A stretch of DNA of 5,773 nt from Alphaproteobacteria bacterium (GTDB taxonomy: Bacteria; Pseudomonadota; Alphaproteobacteria; ATCC43930; CGMCC-115725): the NCBI GenBank assembly GCA_005888515.1, contig VAZR01000174.1:1-5773 (forward strand). Reading direction: 5' to 3'. Below, piece after piece: positions 1 to 5,773 of this stretch (its first letter is position 1; every line of letters starts with the position of its first letter). The notes under the pieces were generated by a model, which searched no databases, had not been told where the DNA came from, and saw only the letters and a list, made by a program, of their open reading frames with translations. The translations under genes and the position numbers were made by a program.

Positions 1-1411
1 AGAACCGGAAATAGATGAACGGGGCGACCCCTTCGGGACCGAGCGCGTTGATCAGCGCAACGACAATCCCGGCCGTCGCTCCGAGGCCCCAGCTCGGCAC
101 TCGGGCGAACGCGATGGCGGCGCGGTCGAACAACGCATCCGGCGTGAACTGGCCGGCGAGGCCCAACGCGATCAATGCGACCACCAGAGGTCCGGCCTGC
201 TGCAATCCGCCGCCCCAGCCCGAGGCAAGCCCGCCGATGTAAAGCGATGCCATCGCGAAATCCTCGGCCCGGAAGAAGATCCAGGCGAGGCAGACGAAAT
301 GGAACACGACCAGCGTGGCGATGATTTTCGCGGCGGGGGTCAGCGCCCGCCGGCCGATCCACGGTTCGAGCATGCGCTCGACCGCCAGCCCGCCGCCATG
401 CAGCGCGCCCCAGGCGATGAATTTCCAGGCGGCGCCGTGCCATAGGCCGCCGAGCAGCATTGTGAGCAGCAGGTTGCGGTAGGTCTTCAGCCGGCCTTCG
501 CGGTTGCCGCCAAGCGGCTTGTAGAGATAGTCGCGGAGCCAAGTCGACAGCGAGATGTGCCAGCGCTGCCAGAATTCCCGGAGGCGCTGCGCCCGATAGG
601 GCTGGTTGAAATTGGCCGGGAAACGGAAGCCCAGCAATGCCGCCAGCGCGATCGCCATGTCGCTGTAGGCGCTGAAATCGCAGTAGATCTGCACCGCATA
701 GCCGTAGGTGGCGAGCAACAGGTCGGGCCCCCCATAGCTGGTCGGCGCGGAGAACACCGGATCGACGAGGCCGGTCGCCACGTAATTGGCGATCACGACC
801 TTCTTGAACAGGCCGACGAGGATCAGGAGCAGCGCCGGGCCGATCGGGATCGGCTCGGCCGAGGGCCGCGCCAGCTGCGGCAGGAAATAGGCCGCCCGCA
901 CGATCGGCCCGGCGACCAGCTGCGGGAAGAAAGACATGTAGAGCAGCATGTCGAGCGGGTTGCGGCACACCGCGACATCGCCGCGATAGACATCCGTGAT
1001 GTAGGAGATTCCGTGGAAGGTGAAGAACGAGATCCCGACGGGCAGCAGGATCTCGATGAAGGGCAGCTCGTGCTCGAGCCCCAAGAGGCGAGCGAGCTGG
1101 TTCGCCGACGACACAAAAAAATCGAAATATTTGAAGAATCCGAGCAACCCGAGATGCAGCGCGACCGCGATCCCGAGGATGGTTTGCCGCCGCCGTTGGT
1201 CAGGCGCCGCATCGATCAGCTGCCCGGCGAGATAGCTGAGCGCCGAGCTCGCGGCGAGCAAAAAACAGAAACGCCAATCCCATTGCGCGTAGAAGTAATA
1301 ACTGGCGATGACCAGCACCGCCTTTTTCGCCGCGAAGCGGGTGTCCAACACCGCCATCGCTGCCGCGACGATCAGGAAAAACAGCAAGAATCCGAGGGTT
1401 GGGAACAGCAT
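1..1411 (-). CDS. MBOAT-family membrane O-acyltransferase (AlgI/PatA-like), 3' end at window edge
   Basis: Polytopic inner-membrane protein that, in the AlgI/PatA family, moves acyl (usually acetyl) groups across the membrane for O-acylation of alginate, peptidoglycan or other envelope polymers. Translating the reverse strand from the ATG at 1411-1409 gives 470 uninterrupted residues. Family marks: N-terminus MLFPTLGFLLFF, GISFFTFHGISYITDVYRG (126-144), FFPQLVAGPI (161-170), QIYCDFSAYSDMAIA (241-255), FWQRWHISLSTWLRDYLYKP (280-299) and LWHGA with His325, which aligns with the essential MBOAT histidine (near 322 in AlgI). His285 lies in the WHIS motif. The sequence ends PFIYFRF at base 2, matching the usual family C-terminus (PFIYFQF), so probably only the stop codon is cut off. 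The start is well bounded because an in-frame TGA lies at 1420-1418; the ribosome site is weak. It is divergent from the SGNH gene, its likely partner. Substrate is unknown: no alginate or patB genes are visible. Confidence 0.93.
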   Translation of the reverse strand, partial: MLFPTLGFLLFFLIVAAAMAVLDTRFAAKKAVLVIASYYFYAQWDWRFCFLLAASSALSYLAGQLIDAAPDQRRRQTILGIAVALHLGLLGFFKYFDFFVSSANQLARLLGLEHELPFIEILLPVGISFFTFHGISYITDVYRGDVAVCRNPLDMLLYMSFFPQLVAGPIVRAAYFLPQLARPSAEPIPIGPALLLILVGLFKKVVIANYVATGLVDPVFSAPTSYGGPDLLLATYGYAVQIYCDFSAYSDMAIALAALLGFRFPANFNQPYRAQRLREFWQRWHISLSTWLRDYLYKPLGGNREGRLKTYRNLLLTMLLGGLWHGAAWKFIAWGALHGGGLAVERMLEPWIGRRALTPAAKIIATLVVFHFVCLAWIFFRAEDFAMASLYIGGLASGWGGGLQQAGPLVVALIALGLAGQFTPDALFDRAAIAFARVPSWGLGATAGIVVALINALGPEGVAPFIYFRF

Positions 1412-1692
1412 CAGCGTTCAGACCACCGCATGACCAGAGAGAAGCGCCAATTTTTAGGCAAGTGAATTCTTTACCTTTCCGCTGAAATCTCTCGAATCGC
1501 TTCTACCGTTTGGCGCATCGATCGGCAAGCGGTGGATCGGCGCGAATGCTGAAACAGCCGATCGCGGGCACACAGGCGACGCGGGGATTGAATTTGCATC
1601 CGAATCAATAACCGCTAAGAATTCGGATACGGAGTCGGGCGCGGGGGCAAGGCACAGTGCGGGGGTTCGGTCGGCTTGGCGACATCGCGTGC
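1412..1692. promoter_or_regulatory. Divergent intergenic region between MBOAT and SGNH genes
   Basis: This spacer must hold the promoters for both the leftward MBOAT gene and the rightward SGNH-NlpC pair. The stretch 1448-1482 is clearly richer in A+T than its surroundings and lies just upstream of the MBOAT start, as expected for a promoter region. A perfect 8-bp inverted repeat is centred near 1613 (listed separately). I could not find a -35/-10 pair with good spacing on either strand, so no specific promoter is called. No protein-coding frame here looks real. The last 36 bases (1657-1692) would be coding if the SGNH gene starts at the upstream GTG. Confidence 0.5.
1598..1628. repeat. Inverted repeat, ATCCGAAT-N15-ATTCGGAT
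   Basis: The arms 1598-1605 and 1621-1628 are perfect 8-bp reverse complements separated by 15 bases. One further outer pair (1596 with 1630) also matches after a single mismatch. It lies 29 bases before the possible GTG start at 1657 and 65 before the ATG at 1693 of the SGNH gene, so it could be a dyad operator for a regulator of the divergent genes or a small 5' leader hairpin. There is no following U-tract, so it is not a standard terminator. Function is inferred from position only. Confidence 0.45.
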
Positions 1693-2397
1693 ATGCTCGT
1701 ACGCTTCGCCGTTTTTTTGTGGTGGGTCGCCGTCCTGCCGGGCAGCTCACTTGCCCAGGAGGTCGCGAATCGCACCACCATCGTCGTGTTCGGCGACAGT
1801 CAAGCAGCTGGGCTGGCGCGCGGATTGCAGCGAATCCTGATAGAGGACCAGCGTTATCGCGTGCTCAACCGGACGCATGCCGGCGCGGCGCTCGTCCATG
1901 CGGAAAGCGAGTGGCTGAAGCCGATCCAGAATTTCGTCGCGAACGAGAAGGCCGATTTTGCGGTCGCGATGTTCGGCGCCAATGACCGCCTCGAACTAAA
2001 GGACCCGCCGGGCACCAATTTGCGTTTCCGGACTGATGAGTGGCGCGAAGCCTATGCCGCGCGGATCGACCAATTGCTGAAGCCCATGATCGATGCGGGC
2101 CTTAAGGTGATCTGGTGCGGCAATCCGATTGCGCGCAGCGGCACCTATTCGGCCGATATGAGCTACATCAATGACATCTATGCCGCCGAGGCGGCCAAGT
2201 TCGGCGCGCAATTCGTGCCGTTGTGGACGGCCGTCGCCGATCAGGAGGGCCACTATGCCGCCTTTGGCAAGGATCGCGATGGGATCACGCAACGGATGCG
2301 GGCGGATGATGGCATCCATTTCACCGCGCCGGGTTACGAGCTGATCGCGGAGAAGGTTCTTGAACTGGTACCGGCCTCTCCGACCAATATGCCGTGA
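1693..2397 (+). CDS. Exported SGNH/GDSL hydrolase-like protein, DUF459 type
   Basis: Probable periplasmic SGNH-fold esterase or acetyltransferase of 234 residues. From the ATG at 1693 the N-terminus MLVRFAVFLWWVAVLPGSSLAQ is a good signal peptide, with cleavage likely after SLA. An in-frame GTG at 1657 would add 12 residues; it has an AAGG at 1649-1652, so the start is not settled. SGNH blocks are intact: VVFGDSQ with nucleophile Ser36, FGAND (94-98), and DGIH with Asp206 and His209. The C-terminal half (YSADMSYINDIYAAEA, then DGITQRMRADDGIHFTAPGY) follows the DUF459 pattern. Odd point: WCGNPIAR (141-148) replaces the WxGLPP-like segment I associate with DUF459. It is divergent from the MBOAT acyltransferase and overlaps the downstream NlpC/P60 gene by 4 bases. 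By analogy with AlgI/AlgJ-X and PatA/PatB it may complete acyl transfer to an envelope glycan; a plain esterase is the alternative. Confidence 0.88.
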   Translation: MLVRFAVFLWWVAVLPGSSLAQEVANRTTIVVFGDSQAAGLARGLQRILIEDQRYRVLNRTHAGAALVHAESEWLKPIQNFVANEKADFAVAMFGANDRLELKDPPGTNLRFRTDEWREAYAARIDQLLKPMIDAGLKVIWCGNPIARSGTYSADMSYINDIYAAEAAKFGAQFVPLWTAVADQEGHYAAFGKDRDGITQRMRADDGIHFTAPGYELIAEKVLELVPASPTNMP

Positions 2398-3272
2398 CAG
2401 CGCTTGATCCGCGGCTCAACGCTTATCGCAATGATCTCGCCGATGTGCGGTTGCGCGGGCGTGTGAGCGCACGCCGCTACGCGGAGGGTCGACCGGCGCG
2501 GGTCATCGCCGGGCGCGCGGCGGTGCGGCGCGCTCCGGATTCCGGCGCCTCGCTCGACACATTCTACCATTACGGCGAGCCGATCCTGGTGTTCGAGGAA
2601 GCCGGAAACCGGGCCTGGTGCCAGTCACAGGACGACGGCTATGTCGGCTATGTCGAACGCCAGCAGATCGAGCTTGGAGCCGCGGCCGAGCCGACCGATT
2701 TCGTCGCGACGATGGGGACTTACCTGTACGAGGCGCCAGACCTGCGGACAAACGCGACCGATTTCCTGCCGCGCCACAGCGCCGTGGTCATCGCCGAAAC
2801 CGGCATCCTGACCCGCGGCACCGAATATGCACGGCTCGACACCGGCGGCTTCGCGCCACGCGCCTGCTTTTCGGCGCAGCCGCCGCGCTCGCTAGATATC
2901 GTCACCGCGGCCGAGTGCTATCTCGGCTCGCCCTATCTGTGGGGCGGCAAGAGCTTCTTCGGGATCGACTGCTCCGGGCTGGTGCAGAACGCCTTTCGCG
3001 ATCTCGGGATCAGCGTGCTGCGCGATACCGACATGCAGCGCGACACGATCGGAGAGGCGGTAGCGATCGCCAGCGAAGGCGATCTGCGCCGCGGCGATCT
3101 CCTGTACATGCCGGGTCATGTCGTGATCTATGCCGGCGGCGGCATCATCGTTCACGCAGACGGGGCCACCATGATGGTGCGGCGCGACAAGCTCGCGGAC
3201 TTCCTGCGCGATCGTCGCTTCGATTTCGGAATCTTCACGGTGCGCCGCCACCCGGCAGCCGCGGACAACTAG
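2394..3272 (+). CDS. C40-family NlpC/P60 peptidase with N-terminal SH3-like domains
   Basis: Cysteine peptidase of 292 residues in the family that cuts gamma-D-Glu-diamino-acid bonds in peptidoglycan stem peptides. Two bacterial SH3-like segments cover roughly residues 34-95 and 100-160. The NlpC/P60 domain covers about 166-285, with SPYLWGGKSFFGIDCSGLVQ containing Cys193, GHVVIYAGG with His242, and IIVHADG with His254 as the third polar residue. All three are present, so it should be active. No signal peptide or lipobox is visible; it may act in the cytoplasm on recycled murein peptides, as proposed for dipeptidyl-peptidase VI-like enzymes, or be exported another way. The GTG start (2394-2396) overlaps the SGNH stop TGA (2395-2397) and has no clear ribosome site, so translation is probably coupled to the SGNH gene. 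It ends 6 bases before the convergent PuuE-like gene. Confidence 0.93.
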   Translation: MTALDPRLNAYRNDLADVRLRGRVSARRYAEGRPARVIAGRAAVRRAPDSGASLDTFYHYGEPILVFEEAGNRAWCQSQDDGYVGYVERQQIELGAAAEPTDFVATMGTYLYEAPDLRTNATDFLPRHSAVVIAETGILTRGTEYARLDTGGFAPRACFSAQPPRSLDIVTAAECYLGSPYLWGGKSFFGIDCSGLVQNAFRDLGISVLRDTDMQRDTIGEAVAIASEGDLRRGDLLYMPGHVVIYAGGGIIVHADGATMMVRRDKLADFLRDRRFDFGIFTVRRHPAAADN

Positions 3273-3278
3273 GCCCGA

Positions 3279-4175
3279 TCAGCTCGGCGGAAACTGCGCC
3301 ATCCAATGCCGCGCGATGTCCTCGCGGCGGCAGATCCAGACGCGGTCATGGGCGCGGATGTGCTCGATAAAGCGGACCAATGCCTTGGCCCGGCCGGGGT
3401 GCCCCGTCAGGCGCATGTGCAGCCCGATCGACATCATTTTCGGGTGTTCCGCGCCTTCCTCGTAGAGCAGGTCGAAGCTGTCACGCAGATAGGCGAAGAA
3501 ATCCTCACCCGGGCCGAACACACCGCGGCCGAATTTCACATCGTTGGTCGCCAGGGAATAGGGGATCACGAGGTGCGGCTTGTCGCCGACCCGTACCCGG
3601 TACGGGAGCTCGTCATTGTAGGCGTCGCTGTCGTACAGAAAACCGCCGTTCTCCACGATGAGTCGCCGCGTGTTTTCCGACGGGGCGTAACGGCAATACC
3701 AGCCGAGGGTCGCCTTGCCGGTGGTTTCGCGGATCAGCGCCACCGCGCGAGCGATCTGGTCCCGCTCCTCGGCTTCGCCAAGCTCGTAATGCTTGATCCA
3801 GCGGTAGCCGTGGCCGCAGATGTCCCAATCGGTCGCGGCGATCGCCGCGGCGGCCGGCGGGTTCGCCTGCAAGGCTCGGGCGCAGGCGAACAGCGTCACC
3901 GGTACCTCGAACCGGGTGAAGATGCGGTGAAGCCGCCACCAGCCGACCCGCGCGCCGTATTCGAACATGCTTTCGGCGGCGAGGTCGCGGCGGTTGCCGG
4001 CATCGGTGCTGGCGCTCTCGATCAGGCCAGTTTCCGAGACGCCGTCGCCCTCCGGATGGGACAGCTCCGAGCCTTCCTCGAAATTGATCACGAAATTGAC
4101 CGCGATACGCGCTTCGCCCGGCCAGCGCGGATGTGGCGGCTCGGCGCCGTAGCCGACAAAATCGCGGGTGGACAT
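3279..4175 (-). CDS. PuuE-like (allantoinase-type) polysaccharide deacetylase-fold hydrolase
   Basis: Cytosolic carbohydrate-esterase-4-fold protein of 298 residues, close to the length of PuuE allantoinase, which opens the hydantoin ring of allantoin in purine breakdown. PuuE-like signatures: DFVGYGAEPPHPRWPGEARI (5-24), NFEEGSE (31-37), ESMFEYGARVGWWRL (68-82), DICGHGYRWI (118-127), GGFLYDSDAYNDELPY (177-192), PHLVIPYSLATND (200-212), PKMMSIGLHMRLTGHPGR (245-262) and REDIARHW (284-291). No signal peptide is seen, unlike secreted chitin or peptidoglycan deacetylases. Residues 158-170 read GWYCRYAPSENTR, whereas I recall GWYTGRTGPNTR in Pseudomonas PuuE; this substrate-proximal change argues for a sister subfamily, so no gene symbol is given. 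A strong GAGGAG ribosome site (4187-4182) supports the ATG at 4175. It is second in an operon with an MFS transporter. No other purine-degradation gene is in view. Confidence 0.9.
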   Translation of the reverse strand: MSTRDFVGYGAEPPHPRWPGEARIAVNFVINFEEGSELSHPEGDGVSETGLIESASTDAGNRRDLAAESMFEYGARVGWWRLHRIFTRFEVPVTLFACARALQANPPAAAAIAATDWDICGHGYRWIKHYELGEAEERDQIARAVALIRETTGKATLGWYCRYAPSENTRRLIVENGGFLYDSDAYNDELPYRVRVGDKPHLVIPYSLATNDVKFGRGVFGPGEDFFAYLRDSFDLLYEEGAEHPKMMSIGLHMRLTGHPGRAKALVRFIEHIRAHDRVWICRREDIARHWMAQFPPS

Positions 4176-4181
4176 ATGGCT

Positions 4182-4187
4182 CTCCTC
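4182..4187 (-). promoter_or_regulatory. Shine-Dalgarno site GAGGAG of the PuuE-like gene, overlapping the MFS stop codon
   Basis: On the reverse strand GAGGAG lies 6 bases before the ATG at 4175. It shares two bases with the TGA stop of the transporter gene (4188-4186). This fixes the start of the PuuE-like protein and points to coupled translation of the two genes. Confidence 0.85.
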
Positions 4188-5502
4188 AGGTCGGCTCGGG
4201 GGCTTCCTCGGTCACGGCCGGGGCTCCGGCAGCGCGGCGGGTGATCCGGACGATTGGCGCGCAGGCGAGCAGCAGAAAGACGCCGAGCACGACAAAGCTC
4301 TCGGTCGCGCCCCACCAATCGGCGATGGCGCCCATGATCGGCGGGATGATGATGGCGGACAGCCGGTTCATTGTCTGGCGCAGGCCGACGACCGAGCCTT
4401 GGCGGTAACGTCCGACCGCTTTGGCCTGCACCGAGAACATCATCGGCTGGACGACGCCCTGCAGCCAGCCGCGCGCCACCTGCGCCAGGAACAGCAGCGC
4501 GAAGATGCCGCCGAGAAACGGCGTCGCGCAGATGAACAGGATCGACAACACGGTGCCGCTCAGCATCGTCTTTTGCGGATCGCCGAAGCGCATCGCCCGC
4601 CCGGCGAACAGCGAGCCGAAGCCGCTCGCCGTCTCGATCGCGGCAAACAGAATGCCGATCGAGGTGCCGGTCAGCCCGATCCCATCGAGATACACGATGT
4701 AGAGCGAGAATTGCACGCCCGAGGTCGCGGTGCGCAGGAACATGATGGCCATCGTGGCCGCCACCGCCGGGATCGCCATCAGCGCGAAACAGCTGATGTA
4801 ATCCGACAGCCGGGGCAGCGTATCCCGCAGGCGGAAGGCGAGCGATGGCTGCTCCGGCTGCGCCTCGCGCGGTGCCACTTCGGCCTCGGGCGCGCGCAAC
4901 AGCGCGATCGTCAGCACCATGCCCCAGCCAGCGCCGATCAGATAGGCCGGCCAGGCGCCGCCGAGATCCCAGGCGGCGCCGGTGATGATCGGCGCGACCG
5001 CGGTGCCGATGCGCGCGAAGAAGCTGAACCGGCCGATATAGCCGGCATCGCCTTCGGCCAGTTGCGCGATCAATGTTTGCGAACCCGACCAGGCGAAGGA
5101 CAAGGCGCCCCCGTTGATCACCTGCAATAACAGCAGCGGCCAGAACCACGGCACCAGCGGAAAGACCGGCGCGAGACCGATCCCGATCCAGACAAAAAAT
5201 AATGTCACGCGGCGGGTGCCGAACCGGTCCATCAGCACGCCGATATGGATCGACAGAAAGACGGCGAGCGCCGAACGTGCACCGACGATAACGCCAATCT
5301 CGCCGGCGCTCATGCCGAGCGAAAGGCAATAAAGCGGCATCAGGAAGATGTAGAAATCGACATAGCCCATGCTGAACAGCCCGACCACATAGAGAGGCAT
5401 CGGGTTCTTCAGGACGGGTCGTGCGTCCGCCGTCATGAACGGGGGGTGGGCGTCGTCATCGGAGGTTCCCTCGGGCGCATCATCGGCGGGCGCCGCGACC
5501 AT
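4186..5502 (-). CDS. Major facilitator superfamily (MFS) transporter
   Basis: Inner-membrane secondary transporter of about 438 residues, with hydrophobic segments consistent with 12 helices in two halves. A motif-A-like loop, GVLMDRFGTRRV (88-99), follows helix 2, and a charged central loop lies at about 203-230 between the halves. The start is uncertain. The frame stays open to 5730, but that would overlap the divergent cytochrome gene and add non-hydrophobic Arg-rich sequence, so the ATG at 5502 (MVAAPADDAP) is preferred. The ATG at 5436 (MTADARPVLKNP) would remove a 22-residue acidic, proline-containing leader and is also possible; neither has a good ribosome site. It is first in an operon with the PuuE-like hydrolase, whose ribosome site overlaps this stop codon. 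The substrate cannot be read from the sequence; a cyclic amide, ureide or product of the hydrolase is inferred from context. Confidence 0.9.
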   Translation of the reverse strand: MVAAPADDAPEGTSDDDAHPPFMTADARPVLKNPMPLYVVGLFSMGYVDFYIFLMPLYCLSLGMSAGEIGVIVGARSALAVFLSIHIGVLMDRFGTRRVTLFFVWIGIGLAPVFPLVPWFWPLLLLQVINGGALSFAWSGSQTLIAQLAEGDAGYIGRFSFFARIGTAVAPIITGAAWDLGGAWPAYLIGAGWGMVLTIALLRAPEAEVAPREAQPEQPSLAFRLRDTLPRLSDYISCFALMAIPAVAATMAIMFLRTATSGVQFSLYIVYLDGIGLTGTSIGILFAAIETASGFGSLFAGRAMRFGDPQKTMLSGTVLSILFICATPFLGGIFALLFLAQVARGWLQGVVQPMMFSVQAKAVGRYRQGSVVGLRQTMNRLSAIIIPPIMGAIADWWGATESFVVLGVFLLLACAPIVRITRRAAGAPAVTEEAPEPT

Positions 5503-5605
5503 GCTATAGCCACGGCACCGCGCCGCCAACTTCCCGACGGCGCAGGCACCCAAACCGGCTAACATCGACCTACGGCGCCCAGATTTGCGAAAAGGGCTCA
5601 CGCTA
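5503..5605. promoter_or_regulatory. Divergent intergenic region between MFS and cytochrome c genes
   Basis: About 103 bases that must hold the promoters for the leftward MFS-PuuE operon and the rightward cytochrome. On the reverse strand TTGGCG, 15 bases, then TATAGC (5508-5503) resembles a -35/-10 pair, with spacing shorter than ideal. GCTATAGC at 5503-5510 is a perfect 8-bp palindrome touching the MFS ATG. If that -10 is real, transcription would begin inside the first codons at 5502, favouring the start at 5436. For the cytochrome, only the AAAAGGG ribosome-site-like stretch (5590-5596) is visible. Confidence 0.35.
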
Positions 5606-5773
5606 ATGCAGAGAATCCTGGCCCTGATGGCGGCACTCATGGCGATGTGTCTGCTGTCTCGGACGGCCGATGCCGATGCCGCCAATGGCGAGCGTCTCGC
5701 GCGGCAATGGTGCGCCAATTGCCACGTCATCGATGGCAGCGGGCCGTCCGCGACACTTCCCCAAGGACCACCG
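5606..5773 (+). CDS. Secreted c-type cytochrome, N-terminal part (cut by window edge)
   Basis: The first 56 codons of a periplasmic class I-like cytochrome c. A signal peptide (MQRILALMAALMAMCLLSRT, then ADADA) probably ends near residue 25. The mature part begins ANGERLARQWCANCHVID, with the haem-attachment motif CANCH at residues 36-40, right at the start as in small monohaem cytochromes. An AAAAGGG stretch lies 9 bases before the ATG at 5606; in-frame ATGs inside the signal peptide (residues 8, 12 and 14) are less likely starts. The gene is divergent from the MFS transporter and probably unrelated in function, though a shared control region is possible. The axial methionine and C-terminus lie outside the window. 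Redox partner unknown. Confidence 0.88.
   Translation, partial: MQRILALMAALMAMCLLSRTADADAANGERLARQWCANCHVIDGSGPSATLPQGPP

Noticed and set aside
557..1465. Long forward open frame of 302 codons
   Set aside because: It lies wholly antisense to the MBOAT gene, its product is a low-complexity Arg/Glu/Asp/Gln-rich chain typical of the opposite strand of G+C-rich genes, and it matches no family I know.
1519..1564. CGATCGGC and GCCGATCG as a second inverted repeat in the MBOAT-SGNH spacer
   Set aside because: The arms are 30 bases apart and GATCGG-type words recur several times in this stretch, so chance is the better explanation.
3274..3286. CCGA-TCAGC-TCGG hairpin between the convergent genes as a terminator
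   Set aside because: The stem is only 4 bp and no T-tract follows on either strand.
2618..3370. Forward open frame of 250 codons
   Set aside because: A different frame across the NlpC/P60 gene, extremely Arg-rich, and it extends past the gene end into the convergent gene.
3306..4244. Forward open frame of 312 codons
   Set aside because: Antisense shadow of the PuuE-like gene, whose own frame has clear family motifs and a strong ribosome site.
4168..5130. Forward open frame of 320 codons
   Set aside because: Antisense to the transporter and rich in Arg, Gln, Asp and His, a composition artefact.
4088..5329. Reverse open frame of 413 codons
   Set aside because: Runs in another frame over the MFS transporter; Arg/Ala-rich, with no regular membrane segments or recognisable motifs.
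5503..5730. Upstream extension of the MFS reading frame
   Set aside because: It would overlap the divergent cytochrome c gene, is Arg-rich and non-hydrophobic, and is not expected before the first helix of this family.

Overview
The window is about two-thirds G+C and carries six genes on both strands with short spacers. Codon use, the alphaproteobacterial look of the NlpC/P60 protein (N-terminus starting MTALDPRLNAYR) and a DUF459-type SGNH protein beside an MBOAT acyltransferase all suggest an alphaproteobacterium, probably Hyphomicrobiales (Rhizobiales). That is inference from protein style; there is no rRNA or other taxonomic marker. I see no tRNA, rRNA, CRISPR array, insertion sequence or phage gene.

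Left part (1-3272): an MBOAT-family membrane O-acyltransferase reads leftward from 1411 and reaches the window edge with what looks like its natural C-terminus. A 245-281 bp spacer, relatively A+T-rich near the MBOAT start and holding one clear inverted repeat, separates it from a rightward pair: an exported SGNH hydrolase (DUF459 type) and, overlapping it by 4 bases (GTGA), a C40 (NlpC/P60) peptidase with SH3-like N-terminal domains. MBOAT and SGNH proteins commonly cooperate in O-acetylating extracellular or cell-wall polymers. The divergent arrangement, plus a peptidoglycan-peptide hydrolase in the same transcript, suggests a small envelope-modification locus.

Right part (3279-5773): a leftward two-gene operon encodes a 12-helix MFS transporter (first) and a PuuE-type (allantoinase-like) polysaccharide-deacetylase-fold hydrolase (second). 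The hydrolase's Shine-Dalgarno sequence overlaps the transporter's stop codon, so the two are probably coupled; uptake and hydrolysis of a cyclic amide or imide is a reasonable guess. The PuuE-like gene meets the NlpC/P60 gene tail to tail with only 6 bases between. Divergent from the transporter, across about 100 bp, a secreted c-type cytochrome begins and runs off the right edge with its CXXCH haem site included.

The window looks mostly like ordinary chromosomal alphaproteobacterial sequence. The points most worth following are the MBOAT/SGNH/NlpC cassette with its shared control region, and the substrate of the MFS/PuuE-like pair. I did not find convincing evidence of a wholly new system.
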